Of a stretch of DNA of 64,000 bases, positions 42,000 through 50,622 are shown piece by piece. Where the stretch lies: contig NZ_MBLO01000254.1 of the NCBI RefSeq assembly GCF_001854805.1, forward strand, positions 1 through 64,000. The letters run 5' to 3'. Source of the DNA: Pseudofrankia coriaricola. GTDB lineage: Bacteria; Actinomycetota; Actinomycetes; Frankiales; Frankiaceae. Both the position numbers and the translations under genes were made by a program. Position 1 is the stretch's first letter. The number at the start of each line of letters is the position of its first letter. The notes under the pieces were generated by a model. That model worked only from the letters and a program-made list of their open reading frames with translations. It did not search any database and had not been told where the DNA came from.

Positions 42000-42479
42000 C
42001 CGGCGGCCCGCCGCCATCGCGCGGCCGGCCCGGCCGCGCCCGACGGATGCCCCAGGCGGCCAACCCGCCGGCGCCACAGCGAAAAACGCCGGGCGACCCG
42101 GAGATTAGGCCCACAGCGGGGCCACAGACCGACGGGCGCCGCCCGCCCACAGTGGAACCGTGCCAGCCGGACCAGACCCGTTCAGACCACCGAGAACCCG
42201 ACCATGCCACGGCCTCTCGCCCGGGGTTCCTGCCGGATCGGCGGCAGGGTCCCTGCCGGATCCGGGGTCCCTGCCCGATTGGCGAAGCCGATCGGGGAGG
42301 TCTGGGAGCCGATCTGGGAGGTAAGCGAGCTGGGAGGTAAGCGAGCTGGGAGGTCGTCAACACCGAGGCGACGGCCACGGCGGCAGAGATCCGCCCGCCG
42401 CCAGAGACGTCATGACCAGCACCAGAAGGACCCGGAAGCCAGGCAACGCGCGGATGCGCAGAGAGGAGTCGCCGCCCCG
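42000..42479. other. gap before the MSMEG_0572-type gene
   Basis: Contains the repeat listed at 42222-42356. No gene. The ribosome site of the next gene (gagaggag) is at 42461-42468. Confidence 0.5.
42222..42356 (+). repeat. GCAGGRACCC/CCTCCCAGATCGG repeat family, copy 1
   Basis: The block reads ttcctgccggatcggcgg, gtccctgccggatccg and so on, then gggaggtaagcgagct twice exactly. It is the reverse complement of the insert at 48055-48236. Confidence 0.85.
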
Positions 42480-42989
42480 ATGGAGCTGACCGAGCTGGAG
42501 CAGCAGAGTCTGACCGAGGTCCCCCACCCGTCGCTGCCGCCCGGCAGCAACCTCTACGGCTCGACGAAGATCTTCCCGGATTACCAGGCCGAGAACGGCG
42601 AGTGCTACCTGACTCTGATCCACGGCATCGCGCACGAGTCGTCGGTCAGCTTCGTGGCGATCCTGCAGGCGACCCGCGCGCTGAGGAAGGGCTTCGAATC
42701 GGTCATCTACTTCTATGGCCCCGGCGCGATGAACGCGATGGCCACCCGCGGCTTCCCGCGCACCGGCGACTCGGCCTTCGCTGGCGAGCACAACATCAAC
42801 AACCAGCTGGAGACCTTCATCAAGGAGGGCGGGAAGGTCTACGTCTGCCGGTTCGGCCTCTCGCTGCACGGCCTGCGCGAAGAGGACCTGATCGACGGCG
42901 CGATCCCGGCGCACCCGCTCGACATCCAGGACTGCGTGATCCATTACGCACGCAAGGGCGCGATCATCAACTCGACCTACATGTTCTGA
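42480..42989 (+). CDS. MSMEG_0572/Sll0783-family protein
   Basis: 169 residues: SLPPGSNLYGSTKIFPDYQA, LTLIHGIAHESSVSFVAILQ, VIYFYGPGAMNAMATRGFPR and DCVIHYARKGAIINSTYMF. This is the small DsrE-like protein that marks Nit1C clusters (family knowledge: Synechocystis sll0783-sll0788 and mycobacterial MSMEG_0565-0572). Its biochemical role is unknown; the cyanobacterial gene is linked to nitrogen and PHB metabolism. ATG 42480 is the start of the conserved part. Its stop overlaps the radical-SAM ATG. Confidence 0.92.
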   Translation: MELTELEQQSLTEVPHPSLPPGSNLYGSTKIFPDYQAENGECYLTLIHGIAHESSVSFVAILQATRALRKGFESVIYFYGPGAMNAMATRGFPRTGDSAFAGEHNINNQLETFIKEGGKVYVCRFGLSLHGLREEDLIDGAIPAHPLDIQDCVIHYARKGAIINSTYMF

Positions 42990-44173
42990 TGACGCCGCCG
43001 CCCGCCCCCGCCGAGGCGACCGGCACGAGCGCCCCCGGGTCCGGCACCACCGCGACCGGCGGCGGCAAGGTCCAGGGCCAGGGCCCGCGCCTCGACCTGA
43101 GCCAGGCCGCGAGGCCCGGCGCGAGCCTGGAGACGAGGATCGGCCTGGCCGTGCAAGGCGTCCGGCTCACAGCGCCGGTGCGCCGCACCGCCGGCGCCGG
43201 GCCGAGCGACGACGGCCACGTGGTGCTTGGGGGCCGGGGCGCGGCACTGCCGATCGTCGCGACCAGCCGGTACGAGGTGAACGCCGGACGGCTGCTCTAC
43301 GACGGCACGGACCTCGGCGTGCCCGTCGAGCCGGTGCGCCGGCCGCGGTTCTACGACCTGGTCACCGCGGACGGCGTCCCGTACGAGCAGATCGCCCGGC
43401 TGCACGGCGCCGACGTACTCGCGACCACCGTGCTGCAGACCTGCGTGCGCTACCAGGAGCCGGACCGATGCCGGTTCTGCGCCATCGAGGAGTCGTTGCG
43501 GTCCGGGGCTACGACCCGGCTGAAGACGCCGGCGCAGCTTGCCGAGGTCGCCAGGGCCGCTGTCCAGCTCGACGGGGTGCGCCAGATGGTGATGACGACG
43601 GGCAGCACCGCCGCGCCCGACCGCGGCGCCCGGCTGCTCGCCGAGGCGACCAGGGCCGTGCTCGCGGCCGTGCCCGGCCTGCCCGTTCAGGTCCAGTGCG
43701 AGCCGCCGGGCGACCTCGCCGTGCTTTCCGAGCTCCGGGCCGCGGGGGCGAGCGCGATCGGGATCCACATCGAGTCGCTGGACGACGCCGTCCGCGCCCG
43801 CTGGACGCCGGGTAAGGCGACCGTCCCGCTGGCCGCCTATGAGGCGGCGTGGGCCGAGGCGGTCCGCGTCTTCGGGCGCAACCGGGTGTCGACATACCTG
43901 CTCGTCGGCCTCGGTGAGGACCCGGACGAGCTGGTCGTCGGCGCCGAGCGACTGATCGGCATGGGTGTCTACCCGTTCGTCGTCCCGTTCCGCCCGCTGG
44001 GCGGGACGCTGGCCGCCCGCGACGGCGCTCGCGCGCCGGATGCGGGCGTCGTGGCCGACGTGACGCGCCGGGTCGCGGCGGCGCTGCGCGCCGCCGGGAT
44101 GCGCGGCGCCGACCAGGGCGCTGGCTGCGCCGCCTGCGGTGCCTGTTCGGCACTGCCCGAGGCAGGAGGCTGA
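42989..44173 (+). CDS. radical SAM protein, MSMEG_0568 family
   Basis: 394 residues. The cluster-binding cysteines are in CVRYQEPDRCRFCAIEESL, a spaced-out Cys-x8-Cys-x2-Cys pattern of this family. AGASAIGIHIESLDD and STYLLVGLGEDPDELV follow on the barrel, and the C-terminus ends in GCAACGACSALPEAG, a possible second metal site. Radical SAM chemistry on an unknown substrate is the expected role. Located between the MSMEG_0572 and GNAT-AIRS genes, overlapping the former (TGATGA) and 3 bases from the latter. Confidence 0.9.
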   Translation: MTPPPAPAEATGTSAPGSGTTATGGGKVQGQGPRLDLSQAARPGASLETRIGLAVQGVRLTAPVRRTAGAGPSDDGHVVLGGRGAALPIVATSRYEVNAGRLLYDGTDLGVPVEPVRRPRFYDLVTADGVPYEQIARLHGADVLATTVLQTCVRYQEPDRCRFCAIEESLRSGATTRLKTPAQLAEVARAAVQLDGVRQMVMTTGSTAAPDRGARLLAEATRAVLAAVPGLPVQVQCEPPGDLAVLSELRAAGASAIGIHIESLDDAVRARWTPGKATVPLAAYEAAWAEAVRVFGRNRVSTYLLVGLGEDPDELVVGAERLIGMGVYPFVVPFRPLGGTLAARDGARAPDAGVVADVTRRVAAALRAAGMRGADQGAGCAACGACSALPEAGG

Positions 44174-44176
44174 CCC

Positions 44177-45991
44177 ATGGCAGGTGACTCCGCGACCGGT
44201 TGTGGCTGCGGGTGCGAGGCGTTCACGAAGACCATGGGCGGGCGCCGCGAACCGCAGACCAGGCCTCCCGGCTCGGCGGCTCCGGCCCGGCCGGAGCCCC
44301 GGACGCTGACGATCGGACCGGTGAACGGCGCGCGCGGCCGCGGCTCCACCGCCGCGGTGGCGTCGACGAGCCTCAGCCACACCGATGTCGAGCCCGCCCG
44401 GCACCCGCCCGAGACCGCCGGCAAGGCGCCCGGGGATGCCCCCGACCAGGGCAACGCGGCCCTCCCGCGACTGGAGGCGGCCCGTCAACCGCCCGAGCGG
44501 ACCGGTGGGGCCGGGCCGGCGCTGCTCACGGCGAACCCATACCCGATCCGGCCGCCGCGTCCGGTGGACACGCTCGCGGTCTGGGGCGATCCCGGCACGC
44601 TGCTGCGCCGCCCTCGGTACCTGGTCGAACAGGCGCGGGATCCAGCCACGATCGCCGCGTACCGGCGCCTGCGCCGGGCGGTCTTCGTCGACGAGCAGGG
44701 CATGTTCGACGACGGGCCGGTGGGGGATCTCGACGAGGCCGACGAGGACCCGCGCACCGTCGTGCTGGTGGCCCGCAGCCTGGACAGACCGGGCGACGGC
44801 GAGGTGGGCGAGGTGATCGGCGGGGTGCGGCTTGGCCCGGCACCTGCCTGGAGCGGCGACGACATCGGCTGGTGGCACGGTGGGCGGCTGGCTGTGGCCG
44901 CCCATGCCCGCGAGCGCTACGCCGGCGTCGGTGGCGCGCTGGTCCGAGCGGCGTGCGCCCACGCCGAGGCGGCCGGCGCGCTGCGCTTCGACGCGACGGT
45001 CCAGCCGAGCCGGGAGCGGTTCTTCGGCCGGCTCGGGTGGATGACGGTCGGCCCGACCACGGTGCGCGGCGCGCCGCACGTGCTGATGCGCTGGCCGATC
45101 GACCGGGTCGCGATGCTCGCCGCGACCACCAAGGCGCCGCTGGGCGCGCTGCTCGGTGCCCTGCGCCCCGGCGGAGCCGGCTTCGTCGGCGACGACGGCG
45201 CACCCGTGCCCGGTACCGGCCTGGTCGCGGCCTGCGACGCGATCCTGCCGACGATGGTGGACCGGGACCCGTTCTGGGCCGGCTGGTGCGGGGTGCTGGT
45301 CAACCTCAACGACCTCGCGGCGATGGGGGCCAAACCGCTCGGCATGCTGGACGCGGTGGCCGGGCCGACGGTATCGCGGGTGAGCCGGGTACTCGCCGGC
45401 CTGCGCGCCGCCGCCGACGGCTTCGGCGTGCCGATCCTCGGCGGCCACACCCAGCTCGGGATGCCCTCGGCGCTCGCGGTCACCGCGATCGGGCACACCG
45501 ACGCGCCGATCCGCTCGGGCGCCGGCCTGCCCGGCCATGCCGTCACCGTGACGGCCGACCTCGCCGGGCGATGGCGGCCGGGCTACACCGGCCGCCAGTG
45601 GGACTCGACGTCGGGCCGGCGCACCGCCGAGCTGCGCGCGATGCTCTCGCTGACGGGGCGTCACCGGCCGGTGGCCGCCAAGGACGTGAGCATGGCCGGC
45701 GTCGTCGGCACGCTGGGCATGCTCGCCGAGTCCAGCGGCTGCGCGGCCGAGCTGGATGTGGCCGCGGTGCCACGGCCGGCCGGAGTGGCGGCCGGAGACT
45801 GGCTGACCTGCTTCCCGGGCTTCGCGATGGTCACGGCGGATGTCGAGGGCCGGCAGATGCCCACGAGCTCGCCGGCGGTCTCGGCCCGTTGCGGTCGGCT
45901 GCTGTCCGGCAGCGGCGTCTCGCTGCGGTGGCCGGACGGGCTGTGCACTCCCGTCCTCAGCGGCCACGTGACCGGAATGGGCCCGGCATGA
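44177..45991 (+). CDS. GNAT-AIR-synthase-like fusion, MSMEG_0567 family
   Basis: 604 residues. A disordered N-terminus (1-150) starts with TGCGCGCEAF, four Cys within ten residues. A GNAT domain (about 155-300) has YRRLRRAVFVDEQGMF, RLAVAAHARERYAGVGGALV and SRERFFGRLGWMTVG. The AIRS-like domain (about 320-604) has GDDGAPVPGTGLVAACDAIL, CGVLVNLNDLAAMGAKPLGM, VPILGGHTQLG and AKDVSMAGVVGTLGMLAES. In cyanobacteria the two parts are separate genes, so the fusion follows the mycobacterial layout. It probably combines acyl transfer and ATP-dependent ring closure, unproven. Confidence 0.9.
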   Translation: MAGDSATGCGCGCEAFTKTMGGRREPQTRPPGSAAPARPEPRTLTIGPVNGARGRGSTAAVASTSLSHTDVEPARHPPETAGKAPGDAPDQGNAALPRLEAARQPPERTGGAGPALLTANPYPIRPPRPVDTLAVWGDPGTLLRRPRYLVEQARDPATIAAYRRLRRAVFVDEQGMFDDGPVGDLDEADEDPRTVVLVARSLDRPGDGEVGEVIGGVRLGPAPAWSGDDIGWWHGGRLAVAAHARERYAGVGGALVRAACAHAEAAGALRFDATVQPSRERFFGRLGWMTVGPTTVRGAPHVLMRWPIDRVAMLAATTKAPLGALLGALRPGGAGFVGDDGAPVPGTGLVAACDAILPTMVDRDPFWAGWCGVLVNLNDLAAMGAKPLGMLDAVAGPTVSRVSRVLAGLRAAADGFGVPILGGHTQLGMPSALAVTAIGHTDAPIRSGAGLPGHAVTVTADLAGRWRPGYTGRQWDSTSGRRTAELRAMLSLTGRHRPVAAKDVSMAGVVGTLGMLAESSGCAAELDVAAVPRPAGVAAGDWLTCFPGFAMVTADVEGRQMPTSSPAVSARCGRLLSGSGVSLRWPDGLCTPVLSGHVTGMGPA

Positions 45992-46025
45992 GCAAACTGA
46001 ATAGTGGAGAGCTCGAGGGATAGTC

Positions 46026-46931
46026 ATGGCCGTCGTCACCATCGCCGTCGTGTCAGACTCGTTCGGGCGAGACCTGGACGAGTGCATGCGTACGGTCGCC
46101 CAGCACATCGAGACGGCCAGGGCCCGCGGCGCCCAGTTACTGGTGCTGCCCGAGGCGGCGCTCGGCGGGTACCTGCTGGAGCTCACGTCAGACGCCGACC
46201 CGGGGCCCGTCGGCAGCGCGCCGCTGCTCGACCCGGACGGCCCGGAGATCGCTCGCCTCGTCGATCTGGCTGGCGACATGGTCGTCTGCATCGGCTACTC
46301 CGAGCGAGCCGGCCACCACCGTTACAACAGCGCGGTCTGCGTCGGCGGCGGCGCGGTGCTCGGCCGGCATCGCAAGGTGCATCTGCCGCTGGGCGAGGTG
46401 GCGTCCTACGAAGCTGGCGACCAGTTCCGCGCCTTCGACACCCCGATCGGCCGGATCGGGATGCTCGTCTGCTACGACAAGGCGTTTCCCGAGTCGGCGC
46501 GCAGCCTCGCGCTCGCCGGAGCGGAGATCATCGTATGCCTGTCGGCCTGGCCGATGTCACGTACACACCCATCCGACGACCTGGCCCTGGACCGGTGGCG
46601 CTACCGCTTCGACGTCTACGACGAGGTGCGCGCGCTGGAGAACCAGGTCGTCTGGGTGTCGGCGAACCAGGTCGGGCAGTTCGGGTCGTTGACCTTCGTC
46701 GGAAACTCCAAGATCGTGCACGCGAACGGTACCGTGCTCGCGGCGACCGGCGACGACCCAGGGATGGCCATGGCTCACGTGGACGTCGAGGAAGCTCTGC
46801 ACGTCGCCCGCCGAAGCATGAACCACCTGCGCGACCGGCGCCCGGAGGCCTACGACATCCAGTGCCTGCTCGCCGGCGAGCCGACGATGCGCCAGCCCTT
46901 CGCTCGCGTCCCACCGGCTCGCACCGGCTGA
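46026..46931 (+). CDS. carbon-nitrogen hydrolase (nitrilase), Nit1C type
   Basis: 301 residues with the full Glu-Lys-Cys triad: Glu43 in LPEAALGG, Lys117 in GRHRKVHLPLGE and Cys149 in MLVCYDKAFPE. The Sll0784-type nitrilase of these clusters hydrolyses small nitriles or amides; in cyanotrophic bacteria the homologous gene is needed for growth on cyanide (established for those organisms, inferred here). The C-terminal 40 residues after DVEEALHVARR are extended. The gene lies 34 bp after the fusion gene with its own GAGCTCGAGGG leader. Confidence 0.92.
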   Translation: MAVVTIAVVSDSFGRDLDECMRTVAQHIETARARGAQLLVLPEAALGGYLLELTSDADPGPVGSAPLLDPDGPEIARLVDLAGDMVVCIGYSERAGHHRYNSAVCVGGGAVLGRHRKVHLPLGEVASYEAGDQFRAFDTPIGRIGMLVCYDKAFPESARSLALAGAEIIVCLSAWPMSRTHPSDDLALDRWRYRFDVYDEVRALENQVVWVSANQVGQFGSLTFVGNSKIVHANGTVLAATGDDPGMAMAHVDVEEALHVARRSMNHLRDRRPEAYDIQCLLAGEPTMRQPFARVPPARTG

Positions 46932-47013
46932 CCCGCGCGCGACGCGACGGGGCGCCGGTCCGGGACCCCTAGACGGCCCACGGCCGCCGCAGCTACCAAG
47001 GAGCGAGACCGCC

Positions 47014-49077
47014 ATGTCCCCAGCGGCCACCGAGCGCGTCGTCATCGTCGGCGCCGGCGCGGCCGGCCTGCTGGCCGCCGTGCTGCTCGCCCGCGCGGGC
47101 CGCCAGGTGCTGGTCGTCGACCGCGACCCCGCGGCGGCCGGCTGGCCCGGCCCGGCCGCGCCAGGCGCCGCCGAGGTCCGGGCGGACCCGAGGGCCGTCC
47201 TCCCGCGGGCGGGCGTGCCGCAGGCGCGGCACTCGCACGCCTTTCTCGCCCGGTTCCGCGCGCTGCTCGCGACGCGGACGCCCGATCTGCTGGACGCGCT
47301 GCTCGCCGTCGGCGCGCGCGAGATCCGGATCACCGAGACCGCCCCGCCGGAGATCCGCGCCGCTCTCGCCGCCGGCCCCACGGCTCTCGCCGCCCTCGCG
47401 GACCTCGCCGCCCCCTCCGGCCCGGCGGATCCGGCCGGCCGGTCCGGCGTGGTCGGCGGCGAGGTCCCTGCCTGGCTCGCCGGGAACCCCGACGAACTGA
47501 TCGTTCTCGGCTGCAGGCGAGCGCTGCTCGACGCGACGCTGCGGGCAGCGGCGCTGACCGAGCCGGGTGTGACGATCCAGGGCGGCCGGCGCGTCGCCGG
47601 ACTGGTGACCACACCCGCCGGCCCGTCCGCGCCGGGCGGCCACGGCGGTGTGCCGTGGGTACGCGGGGTGCGGTTCGACGACGGCGCCACAGTCGAGGCC
47701 GACCTGGTGGTCGACGCCGGCGGGCGGCTCTCGCCGGTGCACGAGCTGCTCACGGCGGCCGGCGCGCCGCCGCCGCCCGAGCTCGCCGTCCCCTGCGGGA
47801 TCACCTACTACTCCCGCTTCTACGCGCGCGGCGGCGACCACTCGTTCGCCACCGAGCTCAACCGGGGCCATACCGTCGGCGCCTCCTTCGACCGCTACTC
47901 CTGTCTGGTCTTCCCGGCCGACAACGACACGTTCTCGGTGACCTTCGGGGTCCTGCCCGAGGACACCGAGATGCGGGTGCTGCGCCACGACGCCGCCTTC
48001 GACGCGGCGGTCCGGGCGATCGGCCTGGTCGCGCCCTGGCTGGAGGGCAGTCGACCTACCGGATCGCCGACCTCCCAGATCGCTGACCTCCCAGATCGGC
48101 TTCCGGACCTCCCAGATCGGCTCCGCAGGCTCCGCCAATCCGGCAGGAACCCCGAATCGGGCAGGGACCCCGGATCCGGCAGGAACCCTGCCGCCGATCG
48201 GGCAGGAACCCGGCCGCCGATCCGGCAGGGGCCCTGGGCCGCCGACGCCGACGCCGACGGCACGGGACACTCGGGCCCCGCCGGTCGCGCCCCGGACCGG
48301 ACCCCCGTAGGCACGGTGGTGCCACTGGGGCCGGTCGCCGCGATGGCTGGGCTGCACAACCGGTTCCGGCCGTTGGTCGCCGACGGGCGGCCGGCGGCGC
48401 TCGGCGTGCTGGCCATCGGAGACGCGGCGCTGATCACGAACCCGGCGCACACCCGCGGGACGACGCTCGCCGCGCTCAGCGCCTCCTGGCTGGTGGACGC
48501 CGTCACCGCGACGCGTGACCCAGGCGAGCGCGCACTGCGGCTGGATGCCGCGCTGCGCGCGGAGGGTCTGCCCTGGTACCACGACTCCTGCGCGCAGGAC
48601 GCCGCCCGCCTGGCCCGCTGGCGGCAGCCCCCGCAGCCGGCTCAGCCGACCTCACCGGCTCGGCCGACTCCACCGGCGCAGAGGCGGCCGGACGAGCCGG
48701 AGGCCGTGACGAACAGCGAGGCTTTCCTCGCCGCCGGGCGCGACCCGGTCATCTGGCACGCGTTCGCCCGGCTGCAGAACCTGCTCGCGATGCCGGCGGA
48801 CCTGCTCGCCCACCCGGACTTCGTCGCGCGAGTCCGCGCCGTCCAGGCGTCCGGCTGGCACCCACCGCAGGTGGCGGGACCGAGCCACGACGAGCTGGTG
48901 GCGACCGCCCAGGCGGCGCTGGCCCGGTCCGGTGACGACGGCGGGGCCGGGACCTCCAGCGCCGCCGGCCCGCCACCAGACCTCCCGGATCGGCTTGGCC
49001 GACCCGGGAAGGAACCCGGGCTCCGCCGACCTGCCAGGGACCCAGTCGCCGATCGGGGAGGAGAGCCGACGCCGTGA
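47014..49077 (+). CDS. FAD-dependent oxidoreductase (LasC/epoxidase-like) with repeat inserts
   Basis: 687 residues. The FAD site VIVGAGAAGLLAAVLLARAG, then VPQARHSHAFLARFRALLAT, CRRALLDATLRAAAL and VVDAGGRLSP place it with LasC-like flavin epoxidases rather than the MSMEG_0569 flavoprotein that usually occupies this slot. Residues about 345-430 are an insert coded by the G+C-rich repeat (DLPDRLRRLRQSGRNPESGR and onward), and the C-terminal tail (about 650-687) derives from another copy. After the insert the family sequence resumes (PLGPVAAMAGLHNRFRPL, then GVLAIGDAALITNPAHTRG). Start ATG with GGAG upstream. It overlaps the next gene by four bases. Confidence 0.85.
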   Translation: MSPAATERVVIVGAGAAGLLAAVLLARAGRQVLVVDRDPAAAGWPGPAAPGAAEVRADPRAVLPRAGVPQARHSHAFLARFRALLATRTPDLLDALLAVGAREIRITETAPPEIRAALAAGPTALAALADLAAPSGPADPAGRSGVVGGEVPAWLAGNPDELIVLGCRRALLDATLRAAALTEPGVTIQGGRRVAGLVTTPAGPSAPGGHGGVPWVRGVRFDDGATVEADLVVDAGGRLSPVHELLTAAGAPPPPELAVPCGITYYSRFYARGGDHSFATELNRGHTVGASFDRYSCLVFPADNDTFSVTFGVLPEDTEMRVLRHDAAFDAAVRAIGLVAPWLEGSRPTGSPTSQIADLPDRLPDLPDRLRRLRQSGRNPESGRDPGSGRNPAADRAGTRPPIRQGPWAADADADGTGHSGPAGRAPDRTPVGTVVPLGPVAAMAGLHNRFRPLVADGRPAALGVLAIGDAALITNPAHTRGTTLAALSASWLVDAVTATRDPGERALRLDAALRAEGLPWYHDSCAQDAARLARWRQPPQPAQPTSPARPTPPAQRRPDEPEAVTNSEAFLAAGRDPVIWHAFARLQNLLAMPADLLAHPDFVARVRAVQASGWHPPQVAGPSHDELVATAQAALARSGDDGGAGTSSAAGPPPDLPDRLGRPGKEPGLRRPARDPVADRGGEPTP
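48055..48236 (-). repeat. GCAGGRACCC/CCTCCCAGATCGG repeat, copy 2, inside the FAD gene
   Basis: GACCTCCCAGATCGG-type units occur three times (from 48068), followed by five imperfect units like ATCCGGCAGGAACCC (from about 48135). The whole insert keeps the reading frame. It is the reverse complement of copy 1. Confidence 0.85.
48978..49072 (-). repeat. GCAGGRACCC/CCTCCCAGATCGG repeat, copy 3, at the 3' end of the FAD gene
   Basis: acctcccggatcggcttggc, then aaggaacccgggctccgc and gccagggacccagtcgccg: a degenerate copy that supplies the C-terminal tail of the flavoprotein. Confidence 0.65.
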
Positions 49078-50243
49078 CCAGCGCCAGCCGGTCTCGCCTG
49101 CTTCGGATCGCGCTGCTGACGTACTCGACCAAGGCGCGCGGCGGGGTGGTCGCGACGCTGTGCCTCGCGGAAGCGCTCGCCCGCGCCGGCCACCGGGTGG
49201 ATGTGTGGACGCTCGCTCGCGGCGGCGACGCGGGCTTCTTCCGCCCCGTCGACCCCGCGGTCCGGGTGCGCGCGGTGCCGTTCCCCGACCGGGCGGGCGA
49301 GACCGTCGGGGAGCGGGTGCTGCGCTCGATCGACGTGCTCGGCGCGGCCTTCCCGGCCTACGCCGGCACGGCCCCCGGCCCGGGCTTGGGCTCGGAAGGC
49401 CACGCGAGCGCCGAGGGGTACGACGTCGTGCACGCGCAGGACTGCATCAGCGCCAACGCCGTCCCCGACTGCGTACGCACCGTCCATCACCTCGACAGCT
49501 TCACCACGCCCGAACTGGTCGCCTGCCACGAGCGGGCGCTGCGCCGGCCGTACGCGCACGTCTGCGTGTCGGCGGCGGTCGCGGCGGAGCTCGCCGAGGG
49601 CTGGGGCATCACCGCGACGGTGATCCCAAACGGTGTCGAGGCCGGCCGGTTCGCCGCCGCGGCGGGGGAAGACCCGACCGCGCGGGCGGCCCGCGCCGCG
49701 TGGCGCGACCGGCTCGGCCGGTACGTGCTCGCGGTCGGCGGCATAGAACCTCGCAAGGGCACCCGCGACCTTGTCGAGGCGATGGCGCTCCTGCGCCCGG
49801 TCGCCACACCGGCCCTGGTGATCGCGGGTGGGGAGACTCTGTTCGACTACCGCGCCTACCGGGCCGAGGTGCTGGCGCGGGCGGCGGAGCTGGGCGTGGA
49901 GCCGGTGCTGCTCGGGTCCGTGCCGCACGCCGATCTGCCCCCGCTGGTCGCCGCGGCCGACGCCTTCGCCTTCCCGTCCGTCAAGGAGGGCTTCGGTCTC
50001 GCGGCGATGGAGGCGCTCGCCGCCGGGGTTCCCGTGGTGACCAGGGACCTCCCGGTGCTGCGCGAGGTGTTCGCCGGCGCCGTCCGCTTCGCCGCGACCC
50101 CGGCGGACCTGGCCGCCGAGCTCGGCGCCGCCCTCGCGGCGCCAGACCGGGCCGGCCGCGCCGCCGGCGCGATGCTCGCGGCGCGGCACAGCTGGGATCA
50201 GGCTGCGGCCGCCCACGTGAATCTCTACCTCGGGCTGATGTGA
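49074..50243 (+). CDS. GT4 glycosyltransferase, MSMEG_0565 family
   Basis: 389 residues from GTG 49074, which overlaps the FAD stop. RIALLTYSTKARGGVVATLC starts the acceptor domain; DVVHAQDCISANAV and TVHHLDSFTTPELVACHERA follow, and the donor domain has LAVGGIEPRKGTRDLVEAMA and FPSVKEGFGLAAMEALAAG, the EX7E motif of GT4 enzymes. The MSMEG_0565 type is a regular Nit1C partner, hinting that the cluster makes a glycosylated small molecule. It closes the plus-strand cluster and is followed by a strong hairpin. Confidence 0.9.
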   Translation: MTSASRSRLLRIALLTYSTKARGGVVATLCLAEALARAGHRVDVWTLARGGDAGFFRPVDPAVRVRAVPFPDRAGETVGERVLRSIDVLGAAFPAYAGTAPGPGLGSEGHASAEGYDVVHAQDCISANAVPDCVRTVHHLDSFTTPELVACHERALRRPYAHVCVSAAVAAELAEGWGITATVIPNGVEAGRFAAAAGEDPTARAARAAWRDRLGRYVLAVGGIEPRKGTRDLVEAMALLRPVATPALVIAGGETLFDYRAYRAEVLARAAELGVEPVLLGSVPHADLPPLVAAADAFAFPSVKEGFGLAAMEALAAGVPVVTRDLPVLREVFAGAVRFAATPADLAAELGAALAAPDRAGRAAGAMLAARHSWDQAAAAHVNLYLGLM

Positions 50244-50299
50244 TGACGGAGGGTTCCCCGCCGTGCCCCGGCCGAACGGCACCGGCCCGGGCGTAGGGG

Positions 50300-50337
50300 C
50301 CGCCGGCTGCCGGGCTGACCAGCCCGGCAGCCGGCGG
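50300..50337 (+). terminator. strong hairpin ending the Nit1C-type cluster
   Basis: A perfect 17-bp stem (ccgccggctgccgggct) with the 4-base loop gacc starts 57 bases after the glycosyltransferase stop. No T run. Confidence 0.7.
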
Positions 50338-50622
50338 GCAGAAGAACGACAGTCCTGATCAGCTTCTCGGTCGGGTTGACCATGTCTTGTCGGCGTTACG
50401 CTGGCCAGGCAGGATAGGTCGGTCCGACTACACCAGGACCACGGGCCACAGGCCACGGAACCGCGGGCGATATCGGCTGGTCGTCCCGCGGCCGCGCGAG
50501 GCTTCACCATGATCGCGTGGTCGCGGGACGGCGACGATTCCGCGGGCACTGTGGAGCACCGACCACCGCGCTTGGACCACACCAAGCGGGCAGCCGACGA
50601 GCCGAATGGCGGACAGCGGGAG

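Noticed and set aside
44200-46023. A second plus-strand frame of about 600 codons overlapping the GNAT-AIRS gene
   Set aside because: Arg-rich and without family motifs; the other frame contains all GNAT and AIRS motifs.
42977-46291. A 1104-codon open frame on the minus strand opposite the radical SAM and fusion genes
   Set aside because: The plus strand carries well-conserved families throughout. The minus frame is Arg/Gly/Pro/His rich and is an effect of the G/C bias at third positions.
46993-48582. A 529-codon minus-strand frame opposite the FAD gene
   Set aside because: No motifs; the plus strand carries a clear FAD-binding protein.
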